NCBI GenBank assembly: GCA_002069765.1
Contig: MWBZ01000023.1
Span: 1 to 47,727 of the forward strand
Direction: 5' to 3'
Length of the DNA: 47,727 bases
Origin: a bacterium ADurb.Bin243
Lineage (GTDB): Bacteria; Muiribacteriota; UBA9980
In this document: piece by piece, positions 17,533 to 24,475 of the stretch
How positions within the stretch are numbered: the first letter of the stretch is position 1
Layout: the number at the start of each line of letters is the position of its first letter
Position numbers and translations under genes: made by a program
The notes under the pieces: model-generated
Database searches by the model: none
The model's input: the letters and a program-made list of their open reading frames with translations, nothing else
Told to the model about the DNA's origin: nothing

Positions 17533-18462
17533 TCACTCTGACTGCGACGTTTCGGCTATTTCGCTCTCTTTTTCTTCTCTCTGGCGGTCGAGGTCTTTTA
17601 TTGTGGCCAGTACGTCGCCGAGCGGCGCGTAAGTTATGAGAACTGCCTCGCATTCGTTGAGCCTGTCGTAAATAAGCTGGCCCAGGGCCGAGAGTTTGCT
17701 TTCGCGGTTGCTCTGCAATATTGAAATGTCGAGCTTGATTTTAGTGTAGCCGGCGAATTTAGATATGGAAGACTTTACGACGTTCCAGAACCCGCCTTCG
17801 GCGCGGCTGTCTTCTATTTCTTTTTCTTCGGCCTGCTTCTTCGATATTTTCTGGTCTATGTCGTTGATATTGGCGATTCCCTCGTCTATGAAAGGGATTC
17901 CGGAGCTTTTTTCCATAAAACAGGAATGAGCTGTTTCTCCGAGATGCTTCAGCTGGACTATTTTATCGTTTTTTATCGTATTGAGCTGCGATTTTAATTT
18001 AATCAGCGTGGCGTTTTTTATCGCCGCGCTTTTGCCTTTTTCCCAGATGTCTTTTACTTTGTCAAGATACTCGTTCTGCGGAAAATCTCCGGGCTTCGCC
18101 GAACCGTTGGAATTAAAATTCTCGTCCTGGCGTGATTCTTGCGATGCGTTTTCCCGGCCGTTTTCGGAAGGCGGAAATGCGCCGTCAGGGGCGTTTTCTG
18201 AGGCCGGCGAAGTGGAGGGCGGGATTATGGAATCCTGCTCGTCTTTCGGGAGATTTTCTTTTACGGCGCGCGCCGTAATAGCGCCTATGGCCGAATCGAT
18301 TTTTTCCAGAAGGACCGTTTCGTAAATAGGCAGTTTGAGCCTGAGCTGTTTTAACGGCTCGATATGCTCGCCGGTTCCCTGGTCTTTCAAAAAATCGACG
18401 CTTTCCTTGAGACTGGTTAAATCGCCGGATTCTATATTAGCTTTAGCCGTAAGGATATCCAC
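17533..18462 (-). CDS. Coiled-coil repeat protein of unknown function
   Basis: I do not recognise this 309-residue protein. Residues 1-70 are helical with HEAT-like spacing. Residues 75-130 form a Pro/Ser/Asn-rich linker. The C-terminal half contains the same ~50-residue pattern twice (about 170-220 and 250-305): L-x-x-LG, then an aromatic or helical stretch, then I-x-x-LD-x-x-I or similar followed by E/K-rich coil. Similar helices precede zinc ribbons in other bacterial proteins, but no Cys pairs are present here. There is no signal peptide or membrane segment. The start is GTG at 18462 with AAGGAAG upstream. It is the first gene of an operon with the membrane-anchored TPR protein, so the two may form one complex. 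Confidence 0.65.
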   Translation of the reverse strand: MDILTAKANIESGDLTSLKESVDFLKDQGTGEHIEPLKQLRLKLPIYETVLLEKIDSAIGAITARAVKENLPKDEQDSIIPPSTSPASENAPDGAFPPSENGRENASQESRQDENFNSNGSAKPGDFPQNEYLDKVKDIWEKGKSAAIKNATLIKLKSQLNTIKNDKIVQLKHLGETAHSCFMEKSSGIPFIDEGIANINDIDQKISKKQAEEKEIEDSRAEGGFWNVVKSSISKFAGYTKIKLDISILQSNRESKLSALGQLIYDRLNECEAVLITYAPLGDVLATIKDLDRQREEKESEIAETSQSE

Positions 18463-18525
18463 CTGATACCACTTCCTTATTTAAAAATTTTATTATATAT
18501 AAAAATGCCTTTTATTATCGACTAT

Positions 18526-18546
18526 CAGGGCCCGGTCGGGAGCCCC
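18526..18546 (-). other. GC-rich hairpin in an mRNA leader
   Basis: The reverse strand reads AGGGGCTCCCGACCGGGCCC here, which folds into a stem with small bulges. It sits within the ~90-nt leader predicted from the promoter at 18563-18591, in otherwise AT-rich DNA. No T-run follows. It could stabilise the leader or bind a protein. Confidence 0.35.
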
Positions 18547-18562
18547 TATATAAATTATTATG

Positions 18563-18591
18563 AATATAACATAAAATCTTAACTTTGTCAA
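18563..18591 (-). promoter_or_regulatory. Sigma-70 promoter for the coiled-coil/TPR operon
   Basis: Reverse-strand TTGACA (18591-18586) and TATATT (18568-18563) are separated by exactly 17 bp, about 100 bp before the GTG start at 18462. Confidence 0.8.
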
Positions 18592-18621
18592 AGGATATAA
18601 TGGCTCAGGATAAGATTTTTA

Positions 18622-18819
18622 TTAATTTTTACAGCCTTCGAATCCGAGTTTTTTGAGTATGATTTCCAGAGGGCAAAAGTGAGTGAACGAAGACTGCAAA
18701 AGGTTAAGGCCTACGAAAGCGGTAAAATATAAAAATAGCGGAGAATAGTAATGAGCGAGCGCGAGACTGGCTAATATGAAAAAACCGGCGAACATTCTGA
18801 CTATATTTTCTCTGCACAT
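18622..18819 (-). CDS. Small DUF2892-type membrane protein (YgaP-like transmembrane domain)
   Basis: This 65-residue protein has N-terminal CRENIVRMFAGFF and C-terminal FCPLEIILKKLGFEGC, flanking two hydrophobic segments with a central GLNLLQSSFTHFCP. This is the signature of the DUF2892 family, the membrane part of YgaP-type rhodanese proteins, here without a rhodanese domain. The open frame reaches an ATG at 18834, but a strong GGAGG lies eight bases before the ATG at 18819, which is chosen. Its leader contains two small perfect palindromes (18844-18858 and 18872-18884). Function unknown; sulfur handling is suggested only by the YgaP fusion. Confidence 0.8.
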   Translation of the reverse strand: MCRENIVRMFAGFFILASLALAHYYSPLFLYFTAFVGLNLLQSSFTHFCPLEIILKKLGFEGCKN

Positions 18820-18843
18820 AATAAATACCTCCATTTATTATTT

Positions 18844-18884
18844 AAAGTTTAAAACTTTAATTTTTTAAAAAGCATAAATTATGC
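18844..18884. repeat. Two adjacent perfect palindromes upstream of the DUF2892 gene
   Basis: AAAGTTTAAAACTTT (18844-18858) is a 7-1-7 inverted repeat and GCATAAATTATGC (18872-18884) is a 6-1-6 inverted repeat. Both lie within 65 bp upstream of the start at 18819. They could be operator half-site pairs or leader hairpins; the second is followed by a T5 run on the reverse strand. Confidence 0.45.
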
Positions 18885-18973
18885 CGTGTTTTTTTGTTTT
18901 ACTGAATAGTTATTGAAATAAGGTATTTTGGACTTAATGTGTACGTCAAACCAATATTAGACCATACGGGGTA

Positions 18974-19001
18974 CGCATTTATTTCATATGAAAAAAATGC
19001 G
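18974..19001. repeat. 28-bp palindrome with one mismatched pair
   Basis: The arm CGCATTTATTTCAT (18974-18987) mirrors ATGAAAAAAATGCG (18988-19001) at 13 of 14 pairs. It lies in the spacer between the cyclase-like gene and the DUF2892 gene, about 155 bp upstream of the latter. No T-run adjoins it, so a dimeric regulator site is the most natural reading. Confidence 0.55.
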
Positions 19002-19044
19002 CCGTGAAAATTTTTATAATTTTATTCGAAGCGGTTGAAATAAA

Positions 19045-19071
19045 AAAACCGCCTTTAGGGCGGCTTTTTTA
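19045..19071 (-). terminator. Rho-independent terminator of the cyclase-like gene
   Basis: On the reverse strand AAAAAAGCCGCC, loop CTAAA and GGCGGTTTTTTT form a GC stem with a T7 run, 25 bp past the stop at 19097. It also has the A/T symmetry of a bidirectional terminator. Confidence 0.85.
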
Positions 19072-19096
19072 TTATAAAATTTCGTTTTTTTTGCGG

Positions 19097-19966
19097 TTAC
19101 ACTACTATTTCAAACGCGCTCATGGCCTGAACTTTCTTTGAATCGTCGGCCTCTACGAGCTGCTTATCGAGTTTAAGCGTTCGCTGAAAATTAAAATGCT
19201 TATGTATTTTTAAAATGGTGTTGGTTGAAACAAGCGCCCTTGCAAGTGTTTTAACTCCGGTTTTTATTTCGGCCTTCTTCTGCAGATAACCGGCGAGATC
19301 TATGACTTTAGAAGTCATTTTTCCTATTTCGCTTTTTTCGTCGAAATAATCTTCGCCCGTTGATATGCCAATTCTGATGCGGAAGTTTTTAGCCAGAGGG
19401 TTTTGGGTGAGGTTGAAAACCGTCATCGAGCAAATAAGAGAAATTGCAGCTACAATGGCGTTTTCGGCGGCGTCGAAATATGCGATAAAACCGTCTCCGG
19501 CCCAGCTGTATTTTTTAACGCTGCTTTCGCGCATTATTTTTTCGACCATGGAGAAATAATTGGAAAACGCCTTGCTGACTTTAGCGGCGTCTTCGCCCTG
19601 CTTGAGGTCTTCCGACCCCTGAACGTCTATTGAAATGAATGTAAGCTCTTTGGGGACGGCGATGACTTTATCGTTTTTGGCCGCCGCAGAAGAACTTGTT
19701 TTTAATTTAGGCTCGAGGTAATTTTCGCATTCATCAACTATTTTTTGCAGTTTTGCCGCCGCGGCCTGAGCGGCCTGAACAAGAACCGTGTTTTCGCGGT
19801 TCTGGCTCAAATCGTTTGAAAGCTTTAAAGCTTCGGATTGAGCGTTTTTAAGTTTGGCTATCATCTGCATAGTGTTGTTGAATATTGGGTCGCCCATTTC
19901 ACGGGTCTTCATGAAGCCTATTAGCTTTTCTTTTATTGAATTAGCTTGATCGTTTATATCACCCAT
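19097..19966 (-). CDS. Degenerate class III nucleotide cyclase-like protein
   Basis: An N-terminal helical region (about 1-85) precedes a class III adenylate/guanylate cyclase homology domain (about 95-260). The first metal-binding Asp is in FISIDVQGSE and the second in SWAGDGFIAYF; IRIGISTGEDYF follows. The usual transition-state pair in N-x-x-A-R is replaced: the sequence reads VIDLAGYLQKKA, with Asp for Asn and Tyr for Arg. Cyclase activity is therefore doubtful and a nucleotide-sensing role is possible. The frame extends to a GTG at 19996, but ATG 19966 is preferred because GGAG lies upstream and the extra ten residues are only basic. It is monocistronic, between its own promoter and terminator. 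Confidence 0.75.
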   Translation of the reverse strand: MGDINDQANSIKEKLIGFMKTREMGDPIFNNTMQMIAKLKNAQSEALKLSNDLSQNRENTVLVQAAQAAAAKLQKIVDECENYLEPKLKTSSSAAAKNDKVIAVPKELTFISIDVQGSEDLKQGEDAAKVSKAFSNYFSMVEKIMRESSVKKYSWAGDGFIAYFDAAENAIVAAISLICSMTVFNLTQNPLAKNFRIRIGISTGEDYFDEKSEIGKMTSKVIDLAGYLQKKAEIKTGVKTLARALVSTNTILKIHKHFNFQRTLKLDKQLVEADDSKKVQAMSAFEIVV

Positions 19967-20019
19967 GACTGATTTACTCCGTTTTCTAGTGAACACCTTT
20001 TCATTTAGTTTTTCAGCAA

Positions 20020-20049
20020 ATTATAACACACACGAGATGCAATATTCAA
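20020..20049 (-). promoter_or_regulatory. Sigma-70 promoter of the cyclase-like gene
   Basis: Reverse-strand TTGAAT (20049-20044) and TATAAT (20025-20020) are 18 bp apart, about 55 bp before the ATG at 19966. Confidence 0.6.
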
Positions 20050-20099
20050 GTTTTTTTTGACGGTATTTTGGGGATTTTATTTTTTGAGTTTCAACCTTC

Positions 20100-20128
20100 T
20101 TGACATTCTATTCCGGTTATGTTATCTT
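20100..20128 (+). promoter_or_regulatory. Sigma-70 promoter of the NtrC-type regulator
   Basis: TTGACA at 20100-20105 and TATCTT at 20123-20128 are 17 bp apart, placing transcription start near 20135, just before the AGGAGGA ribosome site. Confidence 0.65.
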
Positions 20129-20154
20129 AAAAGTAAAAAAAACAGGAGGAGAAC

Positions 20155-21738
20155 TTGAATAGCGTTCAAAAGCCAAAAATTCTGGTAGCCGACGATGAAA
20201 ATACTATCCGGCTGGCGTTCGAAAATTTACTCACCACTAATAATTACGAGCCGATTTTAGCGCGCGACGGCATTGAAGCGCTTGAATTATTTAAAAAGCA
20301 CAAACCGCCCGTATGCGTTATAGATATAAAAATGCCTGGAATGAACGGCCTCGAGCTATTAAAAGAAATAAAAAAAGTCAAGGAAAACGCATTTGTAATA
20401 GTGGTTACGGCATTCGCCGATATGGAAAAAACCATCGAAGCCATGAAGTTCGGAGCTTATGATTTTCTTAAAAAGCCTTTCGATAACGACAACATATTAA
20501 TGCTCATAAAAAAGGCCTATTCGGCTTACGACCTTATTACTACAAACGTTCCTGCCGCGCAGAGCGAGAGTATTTTTTCAGGCGGCGCTTCCGAATTCCG
20601 CATTATCGGAAACTCTCCAAAAATGCAGGAAGTGTACAAGCTGATAGGTAAAATTTCCGACAGCCATGTCGCCGTAATGATAACCGGCGAAAGCGGGTCG
20701 GGCAAAGAAATTATAGCGCGCGTAATACATGCCAACAGCCCCAGGGCGCAGAAGTCTTTTATAGCTATCAACTGCTCGGCTATTCCCGAAACGCTTATAG
20801 AATCGGAATTATTCGGGCACGAAAGAGGGTCTTTTACCGGCGCCATAAATAAAAAGGTCGGAAAGTTCGAGCTTGCAAGCGGCGGCACCCTCTTTCTCGA
20901 TGAAGTCGCTGAAATGGGCCTTGAAATGCAGACAAAATTTTTGCGCGTGCTTCAGGAAAAAGAAATCGTCAGGGTAGGCGGAAATGAAGTGGTCAAAGTG
21001 GACCCCAGAATTATAGCCGCCACCAACATAGATCTTGAAAAAGCCCTGTCCGAAGGAAAACTTCGCGAAGACCTTTACCACCGTCTCAAAGTCATTTCAA
21101 TACACATACCACCGCTGCGCGAAAGGCGCGAAGATATAAAGAGCCTGGTGGATTATTTTATAGACACCTACAACAAAGAATTAAATAAGCGCATATTGAG
21201 CGTTTCGCCTGAAGTTATGGAATTTTTCTTTAAATACGACTGGCCGGGCAATATTCGCGAGCTTAAAAACGTCGTGGAAAGCGCGGTAGCAATTTGCCGC
21301 GACAATACCATACTTTTTGAGCATCTTCCGGCGGAGATCGTGGCAAAATTCGAAGGGCGCCGTCTGGCGCCGGCCGCGGCAGGCGAACCGGGCGCAGTTA
21401 AAACGCAGAGTTTGGAAGGCGCTAAAACCGAAATAATCGAGCCGGGCGCCCATATGCAGGCCGCCGCGGAAACCGAACATGCAGAAAAACTCACGCCGGA
21501 AGCCGATCTGCTCGAAAAAATAGACTCTCTGATTTCGCAGCTTATAACAATGAAGCTTTCCGCTATGGGGAATATAGAAAAAACCGATTTTTACGACGAA
21601 GTTATCGACCGTATAGAAACTATATTAATCTCTAATGTTCTGAAAAAGTTCAAGGGTAATCAGGTGAAAACGTCAAAATTTTTAGGAATCAACCGTAACA
21701 CGCTGAGAGCTAAAATCGAAAAATACAGCATTAATTGA
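20155..21738 (+). CDS. NtrC-family sigma-54-dependent response regulator
   Basis: This 527-residue activator has the classic three domains. The receiver (1-120) has acidic residues DDE at 13-15, phospho-acceptor Asp57 in VIDIKMPG and Lys in LKKPF. The AAA+ domain (about 150-385) shows Walker A GESGSGKE, the sigma-54 contact loop GSFTGA (Ser for the usual first Ala), Walker B GGTLFLDEVAEM and the arginine-finger region REDLYHRLKV. The C-terminus has a Fis-type helix-turn-helix (GNQVKTSKFLGINRNTLRAKI). An Ala/Pro/Glu-rich insert of ~70 residues separates AAA+ and DNA-binding parts. The start is TTG at 20155 with AGGAGG five bases before it. The next gene has tandem sigma-54 promoters, its likely target. 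The cognate kinase is not identified; a hybrid kinase lies nearby on the other strand. Confidence 0.95.
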   Translation: MNSVQKPKILVADDENTIRLAFENLLTTNNYEPILARDGIEALELFKKHKPPVCVIDIKMPGMNGLELLKEIKKVKENAFVIVVTAFADMEKTIEAMKFGAYDFLKKPFDNDNILMLIKKAYSAYDLITTNVPAAQSESIFSGGASEFRIIGNSPKMQEVYKLIGKISDSHVAVMITGESGSGKEIIARVIHANSPRAQKSFIAINCSAIPETLIESELFGHERGSFTGAINKKVGKFELASGGTLFLDEVAEMGLEMQTKFLRVLQEKEIVRVGGNEVVKVDPRIIAATNIDLEKALSEGKLREDLYHRLKVISIHIPPLRERREDIKSLVDYFIDTYNKELNKRILSVSPEVMEFFFKYDWPGNIRELKNVVESAVAICRDNTILFEHLPAEIVAKFEGRRLAPAAAGEPGAVKTQSLEGAKTEIIEPGAHMQAAAETEHAEKLTPEADLLEKIDSLISQLITMKLSAMGNIEKTDFYDEVIDRIETILISNVLKKFKGNQVKTSKFLGINRNTLRAKIEKYSIN

Positions 21739-21829
21739 TTTTAATTTTTAGTGAACCGGTCTTAACGATAAAAGGCATAAAAACATCATCGCCAAAGCCG
21801 TTAAAAATAAAAAAATAAACACTGAATTG

Positions 21830-21870
21830 CTCACAAACTAATCATCCGGTTTGTGAGTTGTTCTTTTTTT
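21830..21870 (+). terminator. Hairpin with T-run after the NtrC-type gene (terminator, possibly also activator site)
   Basis: CTCACAAAC (21830-21838) and GTTTGTGAG (21849-21857) are perfect 9-bp inverted repeats with a 10-nt loop, and a T7 run follows at 21864-21870. It should terminate the regulator mRNA. It also lies 50-60 bp upstream of the first sigma-54 promoter, where a symmetric enhancer-binding site would be expected, so a double role is possible. Confidence 0.7.
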
Positions 21871-21891
21871 CGGCATGAAAACAATGATTTC

Positions 21892-21928
21892 AGGAATAAT
21901 TCTTGCTTTTTTCTGGCATAATTCTTGC
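21892..21928 (+). promoter_or_regulatory. Tandem sigma-54 promoters of the winged-helix gene
   Basis: The downstream copy TGGCATAATTCTTGC (21914-21928) fits the sigma-54 -24/-12 pattern (TGGCAy-N5-TTGC) with exact spacing. A second copy, AGGAATAATTCTTGC (21892-21906), keeps the GG/GC spacing but has a weaker -24 box. The shared 16-bp block ATAATTCTTGCTTTTT is repeated exactly with a 22-bp period, about two helical turns. Confidence 0.85.
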
Positions 21929-21972
21929 TTTTTAATTAAGTGCGTTAATATAACATATCTGGAGGTAAAACC

Positions 21973-22203
21973 ATGGAAACTTTAGTTGGTTCGTTAGCCG
22001 GAAAAGTATGGCGTCACCTTAACGATAATGGAGCGACCGGATTCAAACAGCTCAAATCGGTTATTTTCGAAAAAGAGCCCGCGGCGATGGAATCCGAAAA
22101 ACTCAGCATGGCCATAGGCTGGCTTCTTAAGGAAGGCAAGATCAACGTCATCGAAAGCGGCACCGGCAAAGGATATCGCATTACATTCGAATTAAAGAAA
22201 TAA
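21973..22203 (+). CDS. Winged-helix (DUF2582-type) small protein
   Basis: This 76-residue protein is basically a single winged-helix domain: GSLAGKVWRHLNDNGA, TGFKQLKSVIF, KLSMAIGWLLKEGKI and GYRITFELKK correspond to helices 1-3 and the wing. The fit is to the DUF2582 (winged helix-turn-helix) family, whose members are small and of unknown function. GGAGG lies seven bases before the ATG. The gene has its own terminator and is transcribed from tandem sigma-54 promoters directly behind an NtrC-type regulator, so its synthesis is probably signal-controlled. It may bind DNA or act as an adaptor. Confidence 0.85.
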   Translation: METLVGSLAGKVWRHLNDNGATGFKQLKSVIFEKEPAAMESEKLSMAIGWLLKEGKINVIESGTGKGYRITFELKK

Positions 22204-22225
22204 TTTTAAGCCTGCAATTTAAAAA

Positions 22226-22268
22226 TAAAAATACTGTACCCTGATTTGTGATACGGTATTTTTTTTAT
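22226..22268 (+). terminator. Rho-independent terminator after the winged-helix gene
   Basis: AATACTGTA (22230-22238) and TACGGTATT (22252-22260) form a stem with one mismatched pair, followed by T6. It lies between convergent genes and could serve both. Confidence 0.75.
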
Positions 22269-22304
22269 TTCAGGCGTAATTTATTTGATGGTTAAAGTGT
22301 CGAG

Positions 22305-24221
22305 TCATCTGACGGCAGGAACCGCGCAATGGGTTTTTATAGAATTTACGAGAAGGTTAAAATTAATAGGCTTCGTAAGGTAATCGTTCATTCCGGCGCC
22401 GAAACATAAAAGCTTGTCGTTAGAGGAAGAATAGGCCGTAACGGCTATTATCGGGGTCTGGCAGCCGTATTCCCTTATTTTTTTGGAAGTTTCTATTCCG
22501 CTTATTTCGGGCAGTTTGATGTCCATGAGAATCGCGTCGAATTTTTCGCCGGATTTAATAATATCAATCGCGCTCAGGCCGTTTTCAACGACCGTGAATT
22601 CGCACTGGCATATCTTTAAAAGCCTGCAGATAACCTCTATGTTCAAATGATTGTCTTCGACTACGAGGATTTTTTTCCCGATGTAATAATTTTGCTTTCC
22701 GGGAATTTCGGCCGCCGGTTCGCTGATTTTTTTGTTTTGCGCCGCCTTGGCGAGGTACAGATTGAAGTAAAATTTGCTTCCAGCGCCCGGCGTGCTTTCT
22801 ACGAATATTCTTTCGCCGCCCATCATCTTGACGTAATGGTTTGAAATGGTCAAGCCCAGGCCCAGGCCGTGGTGCTTGCGCGTAATTCCCTCGTCGATCT
22901 GGTAAAACGGCAGGAAAATATTTTCAAGATTTTCAGCGGCAATGCCGATGCCCTGATCGCTTACTTCTACTTTTATAAGCACGTTTTCAGATGTTTCGGA
23001 TACGACGCTCAATTTGATTTTGATTTCTGAATTTTCACAGAATTTAACGGCGTTGTCGAGCAGGTTCATGATAATTAATTTAATCTTGCTTTCGTCGCCG
23101 AAAACGTTGTGCCTGAGGTTTGAATCGATAGAATAATAAAGCTTGTCGGATTGTGTTTCAGCTCTATCCATTACGGCGTTCACCGTTTCGAGTATGAGTT
23201 TTTTGAAGCTGAACTCGCCCGTTTCGAGAACGACTTCGTCCGACTCTATTTTTGAATATTCGAGAAGCGAGGTGATCGTAGAAAAAAGCATTTCGCCGCT
23301 TTTCTTGATATGGCCGACAAGTTTTTGCTGCTCATCGCTTATTTTAGTCTGGCTGAGCATATCCGTAAACCCTACGATATTGGTCATGGGCGTGCGGATT
23401 TCATACCCTAAATTGGTAATGAAGTGGCTTTTGATGATATTTATCTGCTCGAGTTTGGCGGCCGTTTCGCGCAGCTCCCTGGTCAATTTCAGCTGTTCGG
23501 TTATATTTTGCATAATGCTGAAGCTTACCTGCCCTAATTTTGTCTGCAGGACGGCGCAGTTGATAAGGACGTCCAGATTTTTTTTATCCCTGGTGATAAG
23601 CCTGTACTGGACATTGCTTATATTGCCGGTTTTCCATAGCTGCGGAAGGATCACTTCGCGGGCGAACCTGGCGCTTTCGGGACTCATATACCGCTCTACC
23701 GGAGTGCCGATGACTTCTTCCCTGCTGTAGCCCATTTCACTCAGCCATTTGTCGTTGACATCGCATATAAGATTGTCTACGTCGATCGAATGGGCCATTC
23801 CCGGAGCGTTTTTAAACATTAAGTAATATGTGTATTCATCGAAAATAAGCGGTTTTGAGAACATGGGCTTTTCTTCGATTTCGTTTAAATATACGATGAC
23901 GTATTCGAGTTTGCCGTCTTTTTTTACCGGCGACGCGCTGCGTTGGACCCGCTTGACAAGGCCCTTGCCGGTTTTATAATAAATTTTGGAGGTGGAAACG
24001 AATTGACCCGTCTGAACGGCTTTTTTAAAGGGACATTCCTGCATTTGAGAGCAATGGGAGCTGCCGAAAAGTTCGTAGCATTTTTTATTGACGGCATCTT
24101 TTGCGCTTACGCCCGTGAGCGTTTCGCAATAGCTGTTAACGTAAGTGACGTTCATTTCGGGATCGCATATATAAACCGCCACGGATATGTTTTTTAAAAT
24201 TTCTGACTCGATGCCGTTCAT
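22305..24221 (-). CDS. Hybrid PAS-PAS kinase-like protein lacking the phospho-acceptor histidine
   Basis: Two PAS domains (starting near AVYICDPEMNVTYVN and APGMAHSIDVDNLICDVN) precede a HisKA-like helix pair and an HATPase domain with LLDNAVKF, DQGIGIAAENL and HHGLGLGLTIS. A C-terminal receiver has VVEDNH, phospho-acceptor Asp in LMDIKLPE and Lys in TKPIN. The H box reads NLGYEIRTPMTN: Tyr (codon TAT, 23405-23403) stands where His is expected, so normal autophosphorylation should be impossible although ATP-binding motifs are intact. The first PAS has several Cys (SSHCSQMQECPFK) that could bind metal or sense redox. The frame extends to 24347, but ATG 24221 has AAGG eight bases upstream and is preferred. 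It is convergent with the NtrC/winged-helix genes. Confidence 0.9.
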   Translation of the reverse strand: MNGIESEILKNISVAVYICDPEMNVTYVNSYCETLTGVSAKDAVNKKCYELFGSSHCSQMQECPFKKAVQTGQFVSTSKIYYKTGKGLVKRVQRSASPVKKDGKLEYVIVYLNEIEEKPMFSKPLIFDEYTYYLMFKNAPGMAHSIDVDNLICDVNDKWLSEMGYSREEVIGTPVERYMSPESARFAREVILPQLWKTGNISNVQYRLITRDKKNLDVLINCAVLQTKLGQVSFSIMQNITEQLKLTRELRETAAKLEQINIIKSHFITNLGYEIRTPMTNIVGFTDMLSQTKISDEQQKLVGHIKKSGEMLFSTITSLLEYSKIESDEVVLETGEFSFKKLILETVNAVMDRAETQSDKLYYSIDSNLRHNVFGDESKIKLIIMNLLDNAVKFCENSEIKIKLSVVSETSENVLIKVEVSDQGIGIAAENLENIFLPFYQIDEGITRKHHGLGLGLTISNHYVKMMGGERIFVESTPGAGSKFYFNLYLAKAAQNKKISEPAAEIPGKQNYYIGKKILVVEDNHLNIEVICRLLKICQCEFTVVENGLSAIDIIKSGEKFDAILMDIKLPEISGIETSKKIREYGCQTPIIAVTAYSSSNDKLLCFGAGMNDYLTKPINFNLLVNSIKTHCAVPAVR

Positions 24222-24431
24222 TATAAAAACCTTCTTTGATATCATCGCCAGGCTGCCGCCGCTGCCGTAAATGAACCCTCGCCATTTCGACGCCGCGAAT
24301 CGCTTAAGTTTCAGCTTAATTTTACTACATAAGTTTTGATTTATCAAGAGGGAAAAAAAATTATTTTAAGAATTTTAACCCGTGATCAAAAAATAAAATA
24401 CGGTTTTCCTTTTTTAAAGATATTAAAAATA

Positions 24432-24460
24432 TTGCTTTTTAAAGCATTTTCTGTTAAAAT
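24432..24460 (+). promoter_or_regulatory. Promoter of the metal P-type ATPase with an overlapping inverted repeat
   Basis: TTGCTT (24432-24437) and TAAAAT (24455-24460) are 17 bp apart. TGCTTT-TT-AAAGCA (24433-24446) is a 6-2-6 inverted repeat covering the -35 box, well placed for a repressor or metal regulator. Transcription would start about ten bases before the TTG start codon, giving almost no leader. Confidence 0.55.
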
Positions 24461-24475
24461 CCATCTAAAATCATA

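Noticed and set aside
21830-21857. Inverted repeat as an activator-binding site only
   Set aside because: The T-run right behind it fits a terminator better; an enhancer role is kept only as a second possibility.
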